In this document: positions 7,600 to 15,158 of the stretch, one piece after another
Numbering within the stretch: position 1 is the first letter of the stretch
Layout of the letters: the number at the start of each line of letters is the position of its first letter
Source of the DNA: an uncultured Faecalibacterium sp.
GTDB lineage: Bacteria > Bacillota > Clostridia > Oscillospirales > Ruminococcaceae
Length of the DNA stretch: 64,000 nt
Reading direction: 5' to 3'
Assembly: GCA_934561115.1 (NCBI GenBank)
Contig: CAKTFS010000001.1
Span: 62,001-126,000, forward strand
Position numbers and translations under genes: made by a program
Notes under the pieces: model-generated
What the model saw: the letters and a program-made list of their open reading frames with translations, nothing else
The model's database searches: none
What the model was told of the DNA's origin: nothing

Positions 7600-8595
7600 A
7601 TGGCGGAAAAGTGTATTGAACTGGATAGTGTAGAGATCGCAGCGGCTGTTTTTGGCAACTGCGACCGGAACATTCGCTTATTGGAAAAAGAGTTTTCTGT
7701 TACCGCTGTCTGTCGCGGTACACAGCTGCGCATTTCCGGCGAGCCTGCCAATGTGGCGGCAGCGAACCGCGCTGTGGAGGGAATGCTTCTTCTGATCGAG
7801 AACCGCACCCCGCTGGAGGATCAGACGGTGCACTACTGTATCAGTCTGGCGCACGACGGCGCGGAGAAGCGGGTAAAGGAACTGACCGAGGACTTTGTCA
7901 CCGTCACAGTAAAGGGACGCCCGATCCGCCCAAAAACACTGGGACAGAAGGAGTACCTGAGCGCCATCCGCTCCAATGCCATAACCTTCGGTGTCGGCCC
8001 GGCGGGTACCGGCAAGACCTATTTGGCCGTTGCCATGGCGGTAAAGGCTTTCAAGGCAAAGGAAGTATCCCGCATCATCCTGACCCGCCCGGCGGTGGAG
8101 GCAGGCGAGAAGCTGGGCTTTCTGCCCGGTGACCTGCAGCAGAAGGTAGACCCCTATCTGCGGCCGCTGTACGACGGTCTGTTTGATATGCTGGGCGCAG
8201 AGACCTACGAGCGTCTGGTGGAAAAGCAGATCATCGAGGTGGCTCCGCTGGCCTATATGCGCGGGCGCACACTGGATGATTCCTTTATCATTCTGGACGA
8301 GGCGCAGAACACCACCCCGGAGCAGATGAAAATGTTCCTTACCCGTATGGGTGTGGGCTCTAAGGTGGTCGTTACCGGCGATGTGACCCAGATCGATCTG
8401 CCGGGCAGCACCCGCAGCGGTCTGGTGGACGCGCTGAAGGTACTGAAGGATGTGAACGGCATTGCGCAGTGCTACTTTACCGATAAGGACGTTGTGCGCC
8501 ACCGGCTGGTGCAGGAGATCGTAAAGGCTTACGAGCGTGCAGCCCATCCGGCTGCCGAAGCGGAAAATAAAGAAAACAAAAAGAATTTTAAATAA
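7600..8595 (+). CDS. phoH: PhoH family ATPase
   Basis: 331 residues. A divergent N-terminal KH-like part (to about 100) is followed by a P-loop ATPase domain with GPAGTGKT and a DEAQN Walker B. PhoH proteins are RNA-linked ATPases whose exact task is unsettled. The start at 7600 is set by GGGAGGAG 5 bp upstream; the longer frame from 7519 has no such site. It is followed by ybeY and era, the classical Firmicutes ribosome-assembly cluster. The C-terminal tail is Ala/Glu/Lys-rich. Confidence 0.92.
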   Translation: MAEKCIELDSVEIAAAVFGNCDRNIRLLEKEFSVTAVCRGTQLRISGEPANVAAANRAVEGMLLLIENRTPLEDQTVHYCISLAHDGAEKRVKELTEDFVTVTVKGRPIRPKTLGQKEYLSAIRSNAITFGVGPAGTGKTYLAVAMAVKAFKAKEVSRIILTRPAVEAGEKLGFLPGDLQQKVDPYLRPLYDGLFDMLGAETYERLVEKQIIEVAPLAYMRGRTLDDSFIILDEAQNTTPEQMKMFLTRMGVGSKVVVTGDVTQIDLPGSTRSGLVDALKVLKDVNGIAQCYFTDKDVVRHRLVQEIVKAYERAAHPAAEAENKENKKNFK

Positions 8596-8618
8596 CCCTT
8601 TGAAAGGAGTGGACCGAT

Positions 8619-9110
8619 ATGTCCAACAAAGTTTTGATCACCAACTCCCAGAAAGCTGTCAAGGTGCCCTCCGGGCTTCGCATCCTCATCCGCCGCGCCT
8701 GCAACGCTGTGTTGGAGTATGAACATTTCGACCGTCCCGCTGAGATCAGCGTTACCTTTGTGGACAACGCTGCCATTGCCGAGCTGAACAACCAGTACCG
8801 TAACAAGCCCATGCCCACCGATGTGCTGAGCTTTCCTCTGGGGGAAAACGGCAAGTATGATATCGACGAGAACAACGGCTGCATGATGCTGGGCGATATC
8901 GTCATCAGCATGGAGCGCGCCATGGAGCAGGCCAATCTGTATGGGCATCCGCTGCAGCGGGAGGTGGCCTTTCTGACCGTCCACTCCATGCTGCATCTGC
9001 TGGGCTACGACCACGAAAACGGCGGTCTGGAGGCCATGCGTATGCGCGAAAAAGAGGAGGCCGTGCTGCTGCAGCTGGGTCTGCCCCGCACGGTCAGCTA
9101 CACGGAATAA
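8619..9110 (+). CDS. ybeY: Endoribonuclease YbeY, rRNA maturation
   Basis: 163 residues with the metal-binding motif HSMLHLLGYDH, whose three His ligate zinc in YbeY, and the upstream NxxYRNKPMPTDVLSF signature. YbeY takes part in 16S rRNA 3'-end processing and 70S quality control. GAAAGGAG lies 8 bp before the ATG. Position between phoH and era is the standard Firmicutes order, although dgkA and cdd, which lie between ybeY and era in B. subtilis, are absent here. Confidence 0.95.
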   Translation: MSNKVLITNSQKAVKVPSGLRILIRRACNAVLEYEHFDRPAEISVTFVDNAAIAELNNQYRNKPMPTDVLSFPLGENGKYDIDENNGCMMLGDIVISMERAMEQANLYGHPLQREVAFLTVHSMLHLLGYDHENGGLEAMRMREKEEAVLLQLGLPRTVSYTE

Positions 9111-9156
9111 TATCCATTCATTGCAACAGAACATAAAAACAAGACAGGAGTTCGCT

Positions 9157-10092
9157 TTGAGTACTACAACACCCGTTCAGGAGCATTACGACACCTCCTC
9201 TGTATTCGTTGCTGTCATCGGACGGCCGAACGTGGGCAAATCCAGCCTGACGAACCTCTTGGTCGGCGAAAAGGTGGCTATCGTCACCTCTAAGCCCCAG
9301 ACCACCCGCACCCGCATTACCGGCGTGATCACACGGGGGCCGCTGCAATATGTGCTGCTGGATACCCCCGGTGTGCACAAAGCCCACAACAAGCTGGGCA
9401 AGCGCATGGATAAGACCGCCAGCGATTCCATTGCGGATGTGGATGTTTCCATGATGCTGTTTGAGCCCTACGGTGCGCTGAACGAATCCGAGATGGTATT
9501 GGTGGAAGCGCTGCACCGCAGCGGCCCGGCCATTGCGGTCATCAACAAGACTGACCTTGTGAAAGACCCTGCCGATTTGGAAGCCCGCAAGGCAGAGCTG
9601 AAGGCACTGGGCGTGTTTGACGAGATCTACACCATCAGTGTGCGCAACAAGGAGGGCAGTGAGGAACTGTTCGATGCTCTGAGCCGCTATGCCGTGGAAG
9701 GCCCCCATTACTTTGATGATGACGCCTATACCGATATGCCCGAAAAAGAGCTGGTGGCCGAGGTCATCCGCGAAAAGGCACTGCTTTTTATGCGGGACGA
9801 AATCCCGCACGGCATTGCAGTAGTGGTGGAGCGCTTCAAGGAGCGCCCGGGCACAGACCTGATCGACATTGATGTGAACATCTACTGCGAGCGGGAAAGC
9901 CACAAGGGCATGGTCATCGGCAAGGGCGGTGCGATGCTGAAAAAGATCGCCAGTGCCGCCCGCGCTGACTGCGAGGAGTTCTTGGGCTGCCGGGTCAATC
10001 TGCAGTGCTGGGTCAAGGTAAAATCCGACTGGCGGGACAACGAATTTTTGCTGAACAATTTCGGCTTCAAGCAGAATTCCTCCAACCGCTGA
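9157..10092 (+). CDS. era: GTPase Era
   Basis: Ribosome-assembly GTPase that binds the 16S rRNA 3' end. 311 residues. GTPase motifs: GRPNVGKSS, DTPG, NKTD. A C-terminal KH domain contains GMVIGKGGAMLKKIA. I place the start at the TTG at 9157, since GACAGGAG lies just upstream; the other TTG at 9121 lacks a site. The start codon is therefore rare (TTG), which may limit expression. Confidence 0.95.
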   Translation: MSTTTPVQEHYDTSSVFVAVIGRPNVGKSSLTNLLVGEKVAIVTSKPQTTRTRITGVITRGPLQYVLLDTPGVHKAHNKLGKRMDKTASDSIADVDVSMMLFEPYGALNESEMVLVEALHRSGPAIAVINKTDLVKDPADLEARKAELKALGVFDEIYTISVRNKEGSEELFDALSRYAVEGPHYFDDDAYTDMPEKELVAEVIREKALLFMRDEIPHGIAVVVERFKERPGTDLIDIDVNIYCERESHKGMVIGKGGAMLKKIASAARADCEEFLGCRVNLQCWVKVKSDWRDNEFLLNNFGFKQNSSNR

Positions 10093-10196
10093 GTGCTGCC
10101 AAAGCAGGACAGTTTTCCCTTGTATGCTGTGCTAGAATCAGGCTGACACTATAAATAAGCGTAGCCTTTGCACAGGAAAGGGAAGGAGTGCTGAAG

Positions 10197-10361
10197 ATGG
10201 ATGCTGCCGCAAGCTGGCAGGCCTTTGCCTGCACGGGGAATATTCTCCGTTATCTCGATTACAAACAACTGGCGCAGCTGCCCGCCGAGCATCCGGCAGG
10301 AGAAACGGACGATGGAACCATTTGTGACCATGGGTCTGGTACTGAAGGAGACCCGTTATAG
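10197..10361 (+). CDS. yqzL: YqzL-like small protein
   Basis: A 54-codon frame, preceded by GGAAGGAG 8 bp upstream. The product starts MDAAASWQAFACTGNILRYL, showing the W-x-x-F-x-x-T-G-x-I-x-x-Y-L pattern of YqzL-like proteins. In B. subtilis the 47-residue YqzL lies exactly between era and recO, as here. It overlaps the recO start by 50 bp in another frame, so the two are probably translationally coupled. Function unknown. The family call rests on remembered pattern and synteny. Confidence 0.65.
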   Translation: MDAAASWQAFACTGNILRYLDYKQLAQLPAEHPAGETDDGTICDHGSGTEGDPL

Positions 10362-11061
10362 AGAAGCAGATCGTATTCTGACGATCCTGACCCCGAAGCT
10401 GGGCGTGATCACGGCAATGGCTGCAAACAGTCTGCGGCTGAAAAGCAAGCTGTTCAGTGCCTGCGGGCTGTTCTGCTATTCAGAGTTTACACTGGTGCCC
10501 GGACGCAATATGTATACCGTGCGGGAAGCCGAGGTGCAGAACATCTTCCACGGCATTTCCTCCTCTATTGAAGGAGTAAGTCTTGCGATGTATCTTACCG
10601 AGCTGGCCGCTGCTCTTTCACCTACCGGAGAGGAAGCCGCCAGGGAGCTGCGGCTTGTGCTGAACAGCCTGTATATGATCAGCGAGCACCGCACCGACCT
10701 GCGGGTGATCAAGGCGGTATTTGAGCTGCGCACCATGAGCGAGTGCGGCTTTATGCCGCAGATTGTCTGCTGCCGGGATTGCGGCACCTACGATGAAGGG
10801 GATGCCTTTTATCTGGACGCACAGGAAGGGCATCTGCTCTGTGCAGCCTGCGCCGCAAAGGCCGGCAAGAACTGCAATCTGGACAAGGCTGCACTGTTTG
10901 CACTGCGCCACATCTGTTTGGTAGAGGACAAAAAAATATTTGCATTCAAGATCTCTGTGGGCAGTCTGGCAAAGCTTTCTGCAGTGGCTGAAAACTATGC
11001 CCTGACGCATCTGGATAAGCCGCTGAAGAGCTATGCTTTTTTGAAAAGCGTGCTGCCCTGA
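10312..11061 (+). CDS. recO: DNA repair protein RecO
   Basis: 249 residues: an N-terminal OB-fold (GLVLKETRYREADRILTILTPKLG) and a C-terminal helical part with a four-Cys zinc site (C-x2-C and C-x2-C around residues 147-182). RecO loads RecA on SSB-coated DNA with RecR. The start at 10312 follows GGCAGGAG and fits the family N-terminus; a longer frame from 10201 reads through yqzL in another phase. Confidence 0.93.
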   Translation: MEPFVTMGLVLKETRYREADRILTILTPKLGVITAMAANSLRLKSKLFSACGLFCYSEFTLVPGRNMYTVREAEVQNIFHGISSSIEGVSLAMYLTELAAALSPTGEEAARELRLVLNSLYMISEHRTDLRVIKAVFELRTMSECGFMPQIVCCRDCGTYDEGDAFYLDAQEGHLLCAACAAKAGKNCNLDKAALFALRHICLVEDKKIFAFKISVGSLAKLSAVAENYALTHLDKPLKSYAFLKSVLP

Positions 11062-11076
11062 CCAAAAAGGAACAGT

Positions 11077-13491
11077 ATGGAAACAAGTTACTTAAAAACA
11101 TTAGAACTGGATAAGATCATCGCCCGTGCAGCGGAGGGTTGCGTGTGCAAGGAAGCCCGTGCCATGCTGCTGGCCATTGAGCCGCAGTGCGACCCGGACG
11201 AGGTGCGCTACGCGCTGGAACAGACGGACGCCATCAACACCCTGCTGATCAAAAACGGATCGCCGCGCTTTGGCGGGGTAGAGGGGGTTAGCCAGCTTGC
11301 CGCCCGTGCCGTAAAGGGCGGCGTGCTTTCCATGGGCGAGCTGTTGATGGTGGCCGGTGCGCTGCGCAATTTTCAGCACCTGACCAGCTGGTATGGCTCC
11401 TCTGAGCACGATGCTCTGCCGACCGATGATCTGTTTTACGCGCTGGCACCGGAACCGGGCCTTGAGCAGCAGATCTCCAGCGCCATTCTGGCACCGGATG
11501 CCATGGCAGATACAGCCTCCCGCACGCTGGCAGAGTTGCGCAAGAAGATCCGCGCCACCGAAAACAGCATCCGCGACCGGCTGGAAAGCATGGTGCGCAA
11601 CATGGATACCTCTAAATATTTGCAGGAGAGCGTGGTTTCCATGCGCAACGGCCGGTATGTTGTGCCGGTCAAGAGCGAGTACCGCGGCGAGGTGAGCGGT
11701 ATCATCCATGATGTATCCTCTACGGGCGCTACGGTGTTTGTGGAGCCGCAGGCTGTGGTGGAAGCCAACGCCCGCATCCTGCAGTACCGCGCGCAGGAAG
11801 CGCAAGAGATCGAGCGCATTCTGGTGGCCTTTACCGCACAGGTGGCTGCCATTGAGCCGCAGTTCCAGTACAGCTACAAGGCTATGCTGGAAATCGACAT
11901 CCTGCTGGCGAAAGCACGGCTTGCGCTGGAACTGAAAGCCTTTAAGCCCACTGTGCGGACGGATTCTTCCTTTAATCTGATCCGCGCCCGCCACCCGCTG
12001 ATCGACCCGCAGAAGTGCGTTCCTGTGGATATTGCACTGGGCGGGGAATACGATTCCCTGATCATCACCGGCCCGAACACCGGCGGTAAAACGGTCACCC
12101 TGAAAACTGCCGGTCTGCTGTGCGCCATGGCGCAGTGCGGCTTTTTGATCCCGGCAGACGAGCGCAGCGAGATCTGCGTGTTTGATGAATTTCTGGTAGA
12201 TATTGGCGACGAGCAGAGCATTGAGCAGAGCCTGTCCACCTTCTCCGGTCACATGAAAAAGATCACCGGTATTCTGGAGCTTGCCATGCCGCATACCCTT
12301 GTGCTGCTGGACGAGCTGGGTGCCGGTACCGACCCCGCCGAAGGTGCTGCACTGGCTGTTGCTATCATTGAGGAGTTGCGTCGCCGTGGTGTGCTGCTGA
12401 TGGCTACCACCCACTATGCAGAGTTGAAGGTCTTTGCGCTGGAGACTAAGGGCGTGGTCAACGCCAGCTGTGAGTTTGATCTGGAGACCCTGCGTCCCAC
12501 CTATAAGTTGAGTGTGGGTGTACCGGGCAAATCCAACGCATTCCTGATCAGCGAAAAGCTGGGCATCCCCAGCCGTGTCATCGAAGCTGCCCAGCAGCAT
12601 CTGTCTGCCGAGGATAAGCGTCTGGATGCGGTTCTGGGGCAGCTGGACGACCTGAAACTGCAGCTGAAGGAAAGTCAGAATGAAGTGGAGCAGCTGCGCA
12701 ACGAAGCCTCCCATCAGCTGGAAGCTGCCCGCAAAAAGCGGGATGAGCTGATCCAGCAGGGCGAGAATGAATTGGAAGCCGCTCGTGCCAAGGCACGCAC
12801 GCTGGCACAGCAGGTGGAAACGCAGGCCTACGCACTGACCGACGAGCTGCGCCAGTTGCAAAAGGACGAGCGCATGAGCGCCCAGCAGAAAGCGCAGCGC
12901 GCCCGCGAAATTGCCAAAAAGGAGACCGAAAAGCTGTTTGCCGGTACGGAGGTAGTGCATAACCCCGTTAAGGAGTTTGTGCCGCTGAAGGAGGTAAAGG
13001 TAGGGCAGGAGGTCTGCATTGCAGAGCTGAACCAGCTGGCCACCGTTCTGGCACTGCCGGACAAAAACGGCGATGTTCTGGTGCGCGCCGGTATTATCAA
13101 GACCAAGGTACCCCTCAAGGGTCTGAAGCAGCCGGAAAAGCTGGTAAAAGAACCCACTGCGCCCAAGACCAAGGCACAGCAGCGGTACTCCCGCCTGACC
13201 GGCGATACCAACCGTCCCAACGGCAGGGTAGAGCGTGTACAGCGCACTGCTAAAATGGAGTGTAACCTGCTGGGCTTGACGGTAGATGAAGCGTTGTCGG
13301 AGGTGGATTCCTTTATTGACCGCGCCATCCTGAACGGACAGACGGTGGTCTACCTGATTCACGGCAACGGCACCGGCGCACTGCGCACTGCCATCCATAA
13401 GCATCTGCGCGGCAACCGCATGGTCAAAAGTTTTCGTCTTGGTCGTTACGGCGAAGGCGAAAGCGGCGTAACGGTTGTAGAACTGAAATAA
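11077..13491 (+). CDS. mutS2: Endonuclease MutS2
   Basis: 804 residues. Domain order: MutS core/lever region, ATPase with Walker A GPNTGGKT (near residue 330) and LDELGAGTDPAEG Walker B, a long coiled coil (about 520-620), a KOW-like stretch, and a C-terminal Smr nuclease domain with VYLIHGNGTGALR. MutS2 acts in recombination suppression and on collided ribosomes. The start at 11077 has an AAAAAGGA site. A strong terminator follows directly. Confidence 0.96.
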   Translation: METSYLKTLELDKIIARAAEGCVCKEARAMLLAIEPQCDPDEVRYALEQTDAINTLLIKNGSPRFGGVEGVSQLAARAVKGGVLSMGELLMVAGALRNFQHLTSWYGSSEHDALPTDDLFYALAPEPGLEQQISSAILAPDAMADTASRTLAELRKKIRATENSIRDRLESMVRNMDTSKYLQESVVSMRNGRYVVPVKSEYRGEVSGIIHDVSSTGATVFVEPQAVVEANARILQYRAQEAQEIERILVAFTAQVAAIEPQFQYSYKAMLEIDILLAKARLALELKAFKPTVRTDSSFNLIRARHPLIDPQKCVPVDIALGGEYDSLIITGPNTGGKTVTLKTAGLLCAMAQCGFLIPADERSEICVFDEFLVDIGDEQSIEQSLSTFSGHMKKITGILELAMPHTLVLLDELGAGTDPAEGAALAVAIIEELRRRGVLLMATTHYAELKVFALETKGVVNASCEFDLETLRPTYKLSVGVPGKSNAFLISEKLGIPSRVIEAAQQHLSAEDKRLDAVLGQLDDLKLQLKESQNEVEQLRNEASHQLEAARKKRDELIQQGENELEAARAKARTLAQQVETQAYALTDELRQLQKDERMSAQQKAQRAREIAKKETEKLFAGTEVVHNPVKEFVPLKEVKVGQEVCIAELNQLATVLALPDKNGDVLVRAGIIKTKVPLKGLKQPEKLVKEPTAPKTKAQQRYSRLTGDTNRPNGRVERVQRTAKMECNLLGLTVDEALSEVDSFIDRAILNGQTVVYLIHGNGTGALRTAIHKHLRGNRMVKSFRLGRYGEGESGVTVVELK

Positions 13492-13498
13492 TCCGAGC

Positions 13499-13534
13499 AA
13501 AGACTGCCTTTTGAAAAATTGGCAGTCTTTTTTT
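13499..13534 (+). terminator. Rho-independent terminator after mutS2
   Basis: Stem AAAGACTGCC (13499-13508) with GGCAGTCTTT (13521-13530), 12-nt loop, then TTTTG, giving seven consecutive T at the 3' side. Confidence 0.9.
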
Positions 13535-13535
13535 G

Positions 13536-13566
13536 TTGCAGCACAGGCAAAAGGCGAGTATACTCG
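13536..13566 (+). promoter_or_regulatory. Promoter of the amidase gene with a palindrome on the -10
   Basis: TTGCAG (13536-13541), 17 bp, TATACT (13559-13564). The -10 lies inside the perfect 12-bp palindrome CGAGTATACTCG (13555-13566), a possible operator. The amidase start is about 47 bp downstream of the -10. Confidence 0.65.
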
Positions 13567-13610
13567 TATTATATAAATGAGAATGTAAAACGAACAGGAA
13601 GTAAAACTTT

Positions 13611-14474
13611 ATGCCAACCAGTTATCGCAGACCCGCGAATAAGCATAGCAAACGTAAAACAAACCGACGCAAAACGCAGCACCGGATTTTGAACGGTCTG
13701 CTGCTGCTTTTTGCGGTGCTGATGCTCTGTTTCGGTCTGCTTTTATGGAAGGCGGCGCTGGAACTGAACGCGCCCGCAGAACCGGCAGTCTCGGTCTCGG
13801 CAGATGACTTTCGTCCCGTGGTGGGCGACCCGCCGTACCGTGTGGCAGTGGATGCCGGACATGGCGGCAGCGACCCGGGCGCAAGGGGAGTGGTCGAGGA
13901 AAAACAGGTCACCGCAGCCACGGCTGCTGCGGTGCTCCAATGGTTAGAGCAGGACCCCAATTACATCCCACTGCAAACCCGGGAAAGCTTTGATGCCACC
14001 GCCACGCCTGCCCAGCGTGCAGCAGCTGCCAGTGCCCAAAGCCCGCAGTTGCTGCTGTCCATCCACGGAAACTCCGCAGCCAACGGCTCTACGGCATCCG
14101 GCTTTGAATGCTATCCGGCAGTGCCCGGGCGTACATGGCATCAGGAGAGCTTTTATTTCGCCCGGCTGCTGGCAGGTGGAATGCAGAGCATCGGCGCAAA
14201 GCTGCGCGGACGTGGGGGAGTGCGTTACATTTATTATCTGGAAAACGACCAGAAGCAGCTGGTGGAAAACACCTACACACAGGTGCGGCCTGAACGCAGC
14301 TTTACGCTGCTGGAAGATGTGGATTGTCCGGCAGTGTTGGCGGAGCAGTGCTTTGTGACAAACGCCGAGGATGTGGAGCGCTTTGGCAGTGAACAGGGCT
14401 GCAAGACTGTGGCACGCATTTATTACGAAGCCATCTGTGCATACTTCGGTACAGAACCGCTGCCGGTAAAATGA
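13611..14474 (+). CDS. N-acetylmuramoyl-L-alanine amidase (Amidase_3)
   Basis: 287 residues: a basic N-terminus, one membrane segment (about residues 28-48, LLLLFAVLMLCFGLLLW), then an extracytoplasmic Amidase_3 domain. Zinc ligands are visible as the His in VDAGHGGSDPG, a Glu in RGVVEEKQVT and the His in LSIHGNS; the catalytic Glu lies in VLAEQCFVTN. It cleaves the amide between MurNAc and the stem peptide; CwlD-like roles in spore cortex are possible but not shown. Its stop codon lies inside a sequence homologous to the 3' end of queA (see 14467). Confidence 0.88.
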   Translation: MPTSYRRPANKHSKRKTNRRKTQHRILNGLLLLFAVLMLCFGLLLWKAALELNAPAEPAVSVSADDFRPVVGDPPYRVAVDAGHGGSDPGARGVVEEKQVTAATAAAVLQWLEQDPNYIPLQTRESFDATATPAQRAAAASAQSPQLLLSIHGNSAANGSTASGFECYPAVPGRTWHQESFYFARLLAGGMQSIGAKLRGRGGVRYIYYLENDQKQLVENTYTQVRPERSFTLLEDVDCPAVLAEQCFVTNAEDVERFGSEQGCKTVARIYYEAICAYFGTEPLPVK

Positions 14475-14545
14475 GCATCGCATCACCTAAGCAGAAGAAG
14501 CGATCCTGCTAACGTACCAGAACTGCCACCGCAGGCAGAAGTCGA
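14467..14545 (-). pseudogene. Decayed fragment of a queA 3' end
   Basis: Bases 14467-14502 match 20774-20809 (the 3' end of queA in this window) at 32 of 36 positions. Read on the minus strand it encodes DRFFCLGDAMLIL against YRFFSFGDAMLIL in QueA; two of the four changes are synonymous. Upstream it breaks down: an in-frame stop precedes RFF and there is an insertion relative to queA. It also lacks the queA stop and runs into the amidase gene. Confidence 0.55.
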
Positions 14546-14614
14546 ACGCTTGAACATACTGGTAATACGTCCAGCGGCGTAGAAGCGGGCGTGCGCAAAC
14601 TGAAAAGCATCCAC

Positions 14615-14666
14615 AGAAGCTGCCGGAAATCTGACAGAAAGAGAGAAGGGCAGCTTCTCTTTTTTG
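14615..14666 (+). terminator. Rho-independent terminator downstream of the amidase
   Basis: Stem AGAAGCTGCC (14615-14624) with GGCAGCTTCT (14649-14658) and a 24-nt loop, followed by CTTTTTTG. It lies 140 bp after the amidase stop, the nearest convincing terminator. Confidence 0.7.
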
Positions 14667-15066
14667 ATAATAGTTGTTTCGTATAATGCACGTTATGCGA
14701 AACTTAGGGAAGTGAAAAATGCCCATTTCCCGGATTTTTGGCGTTCCAGACCCGGCTGGCTCATTTTTGGGCTTGGTTCAGCGATTCTGCACACTTTGCA
14801 CTTTTATCATATTTTATTGTTTTATTTATCTCACGCTTACAGATTGTTTTTGCGTTATGCGCTGCTGCATCGGTTCGTTAGTAATTCATTTTATTCCGGC
14901 AAGCATCTATGCGCTTGCTTTATAACATTTCATGTTGCGGCTGCGGTTGTTCATTTGTTTTTTGTAGACATTACTTTGCGCATTTCTAACAGATCGTTTC
15001 TCTAACAGATCGTTTCTATGGATGCTCCTGTATGTATGGATGCTGACTGCTTGTAATGTAAATTAT
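14667..15066. other. Low-GC intergenic stretch without a supported gene
   Basis: About 400 bp of distinctly T-rich DNA in a GC-rich chromosome. A 113-residue open frame (14664-15005, +) has no ribosome binding site, begins inside the terminator tail and has atypical composition, so I do not call it. The only clear structure is the tandem repeat at 14985-15016. It may be a remnant of acquired DNA. Confidence 0.5.
14985..15016. repeat. Two exact tandem copies of a 16-bp unit
   Basis: TCTAACAGATCGTTTC occurs at 14985-15000 and again at 15001-15016 with no spacer. It could be a slippage duplication or the scar of an insertion/excision event. Confidence 0.85.
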
Positions 15067-15115
15067 AAAGACCCATGACGTTATCCGGTCAAGCCGGATC
15101 GTGTCATAGGCCTTT
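15067..15115 (-). terminator. Long hairpin, probable terminator of the xer-radA transcript
   Basis: ATCCGG (15083-15088) pairs with CCGGAT (15094-15099), flanked by ATGAC/GTCAT and AAAG-x-CC/GG-x-CTTT, giving a 49-nt near-symmetrical hairpin. On the minus strand it is followed by TATAATT rather than a strong T run, so termination may be leaky. Confidence 0.55.
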
Positions 15116-15158
15116 GCATCGTTTCAAACGCTATTCAGGTCATAAAGATCTTAGTGGT

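Noticed and set aside
11101..13500. 799-codon open frame on the minus strand
   Set aside because: Lies antisense over mutS2, which is unmistakable; long shadows are expected in GC-rich genes with biased third positions.
14664..15005. 113-codon open frame in the low-GC gap
   Set aside because: No ribosome site, begins in a terminator T-tract, atypical composition with many aromatic and His residues, no family resemblance.
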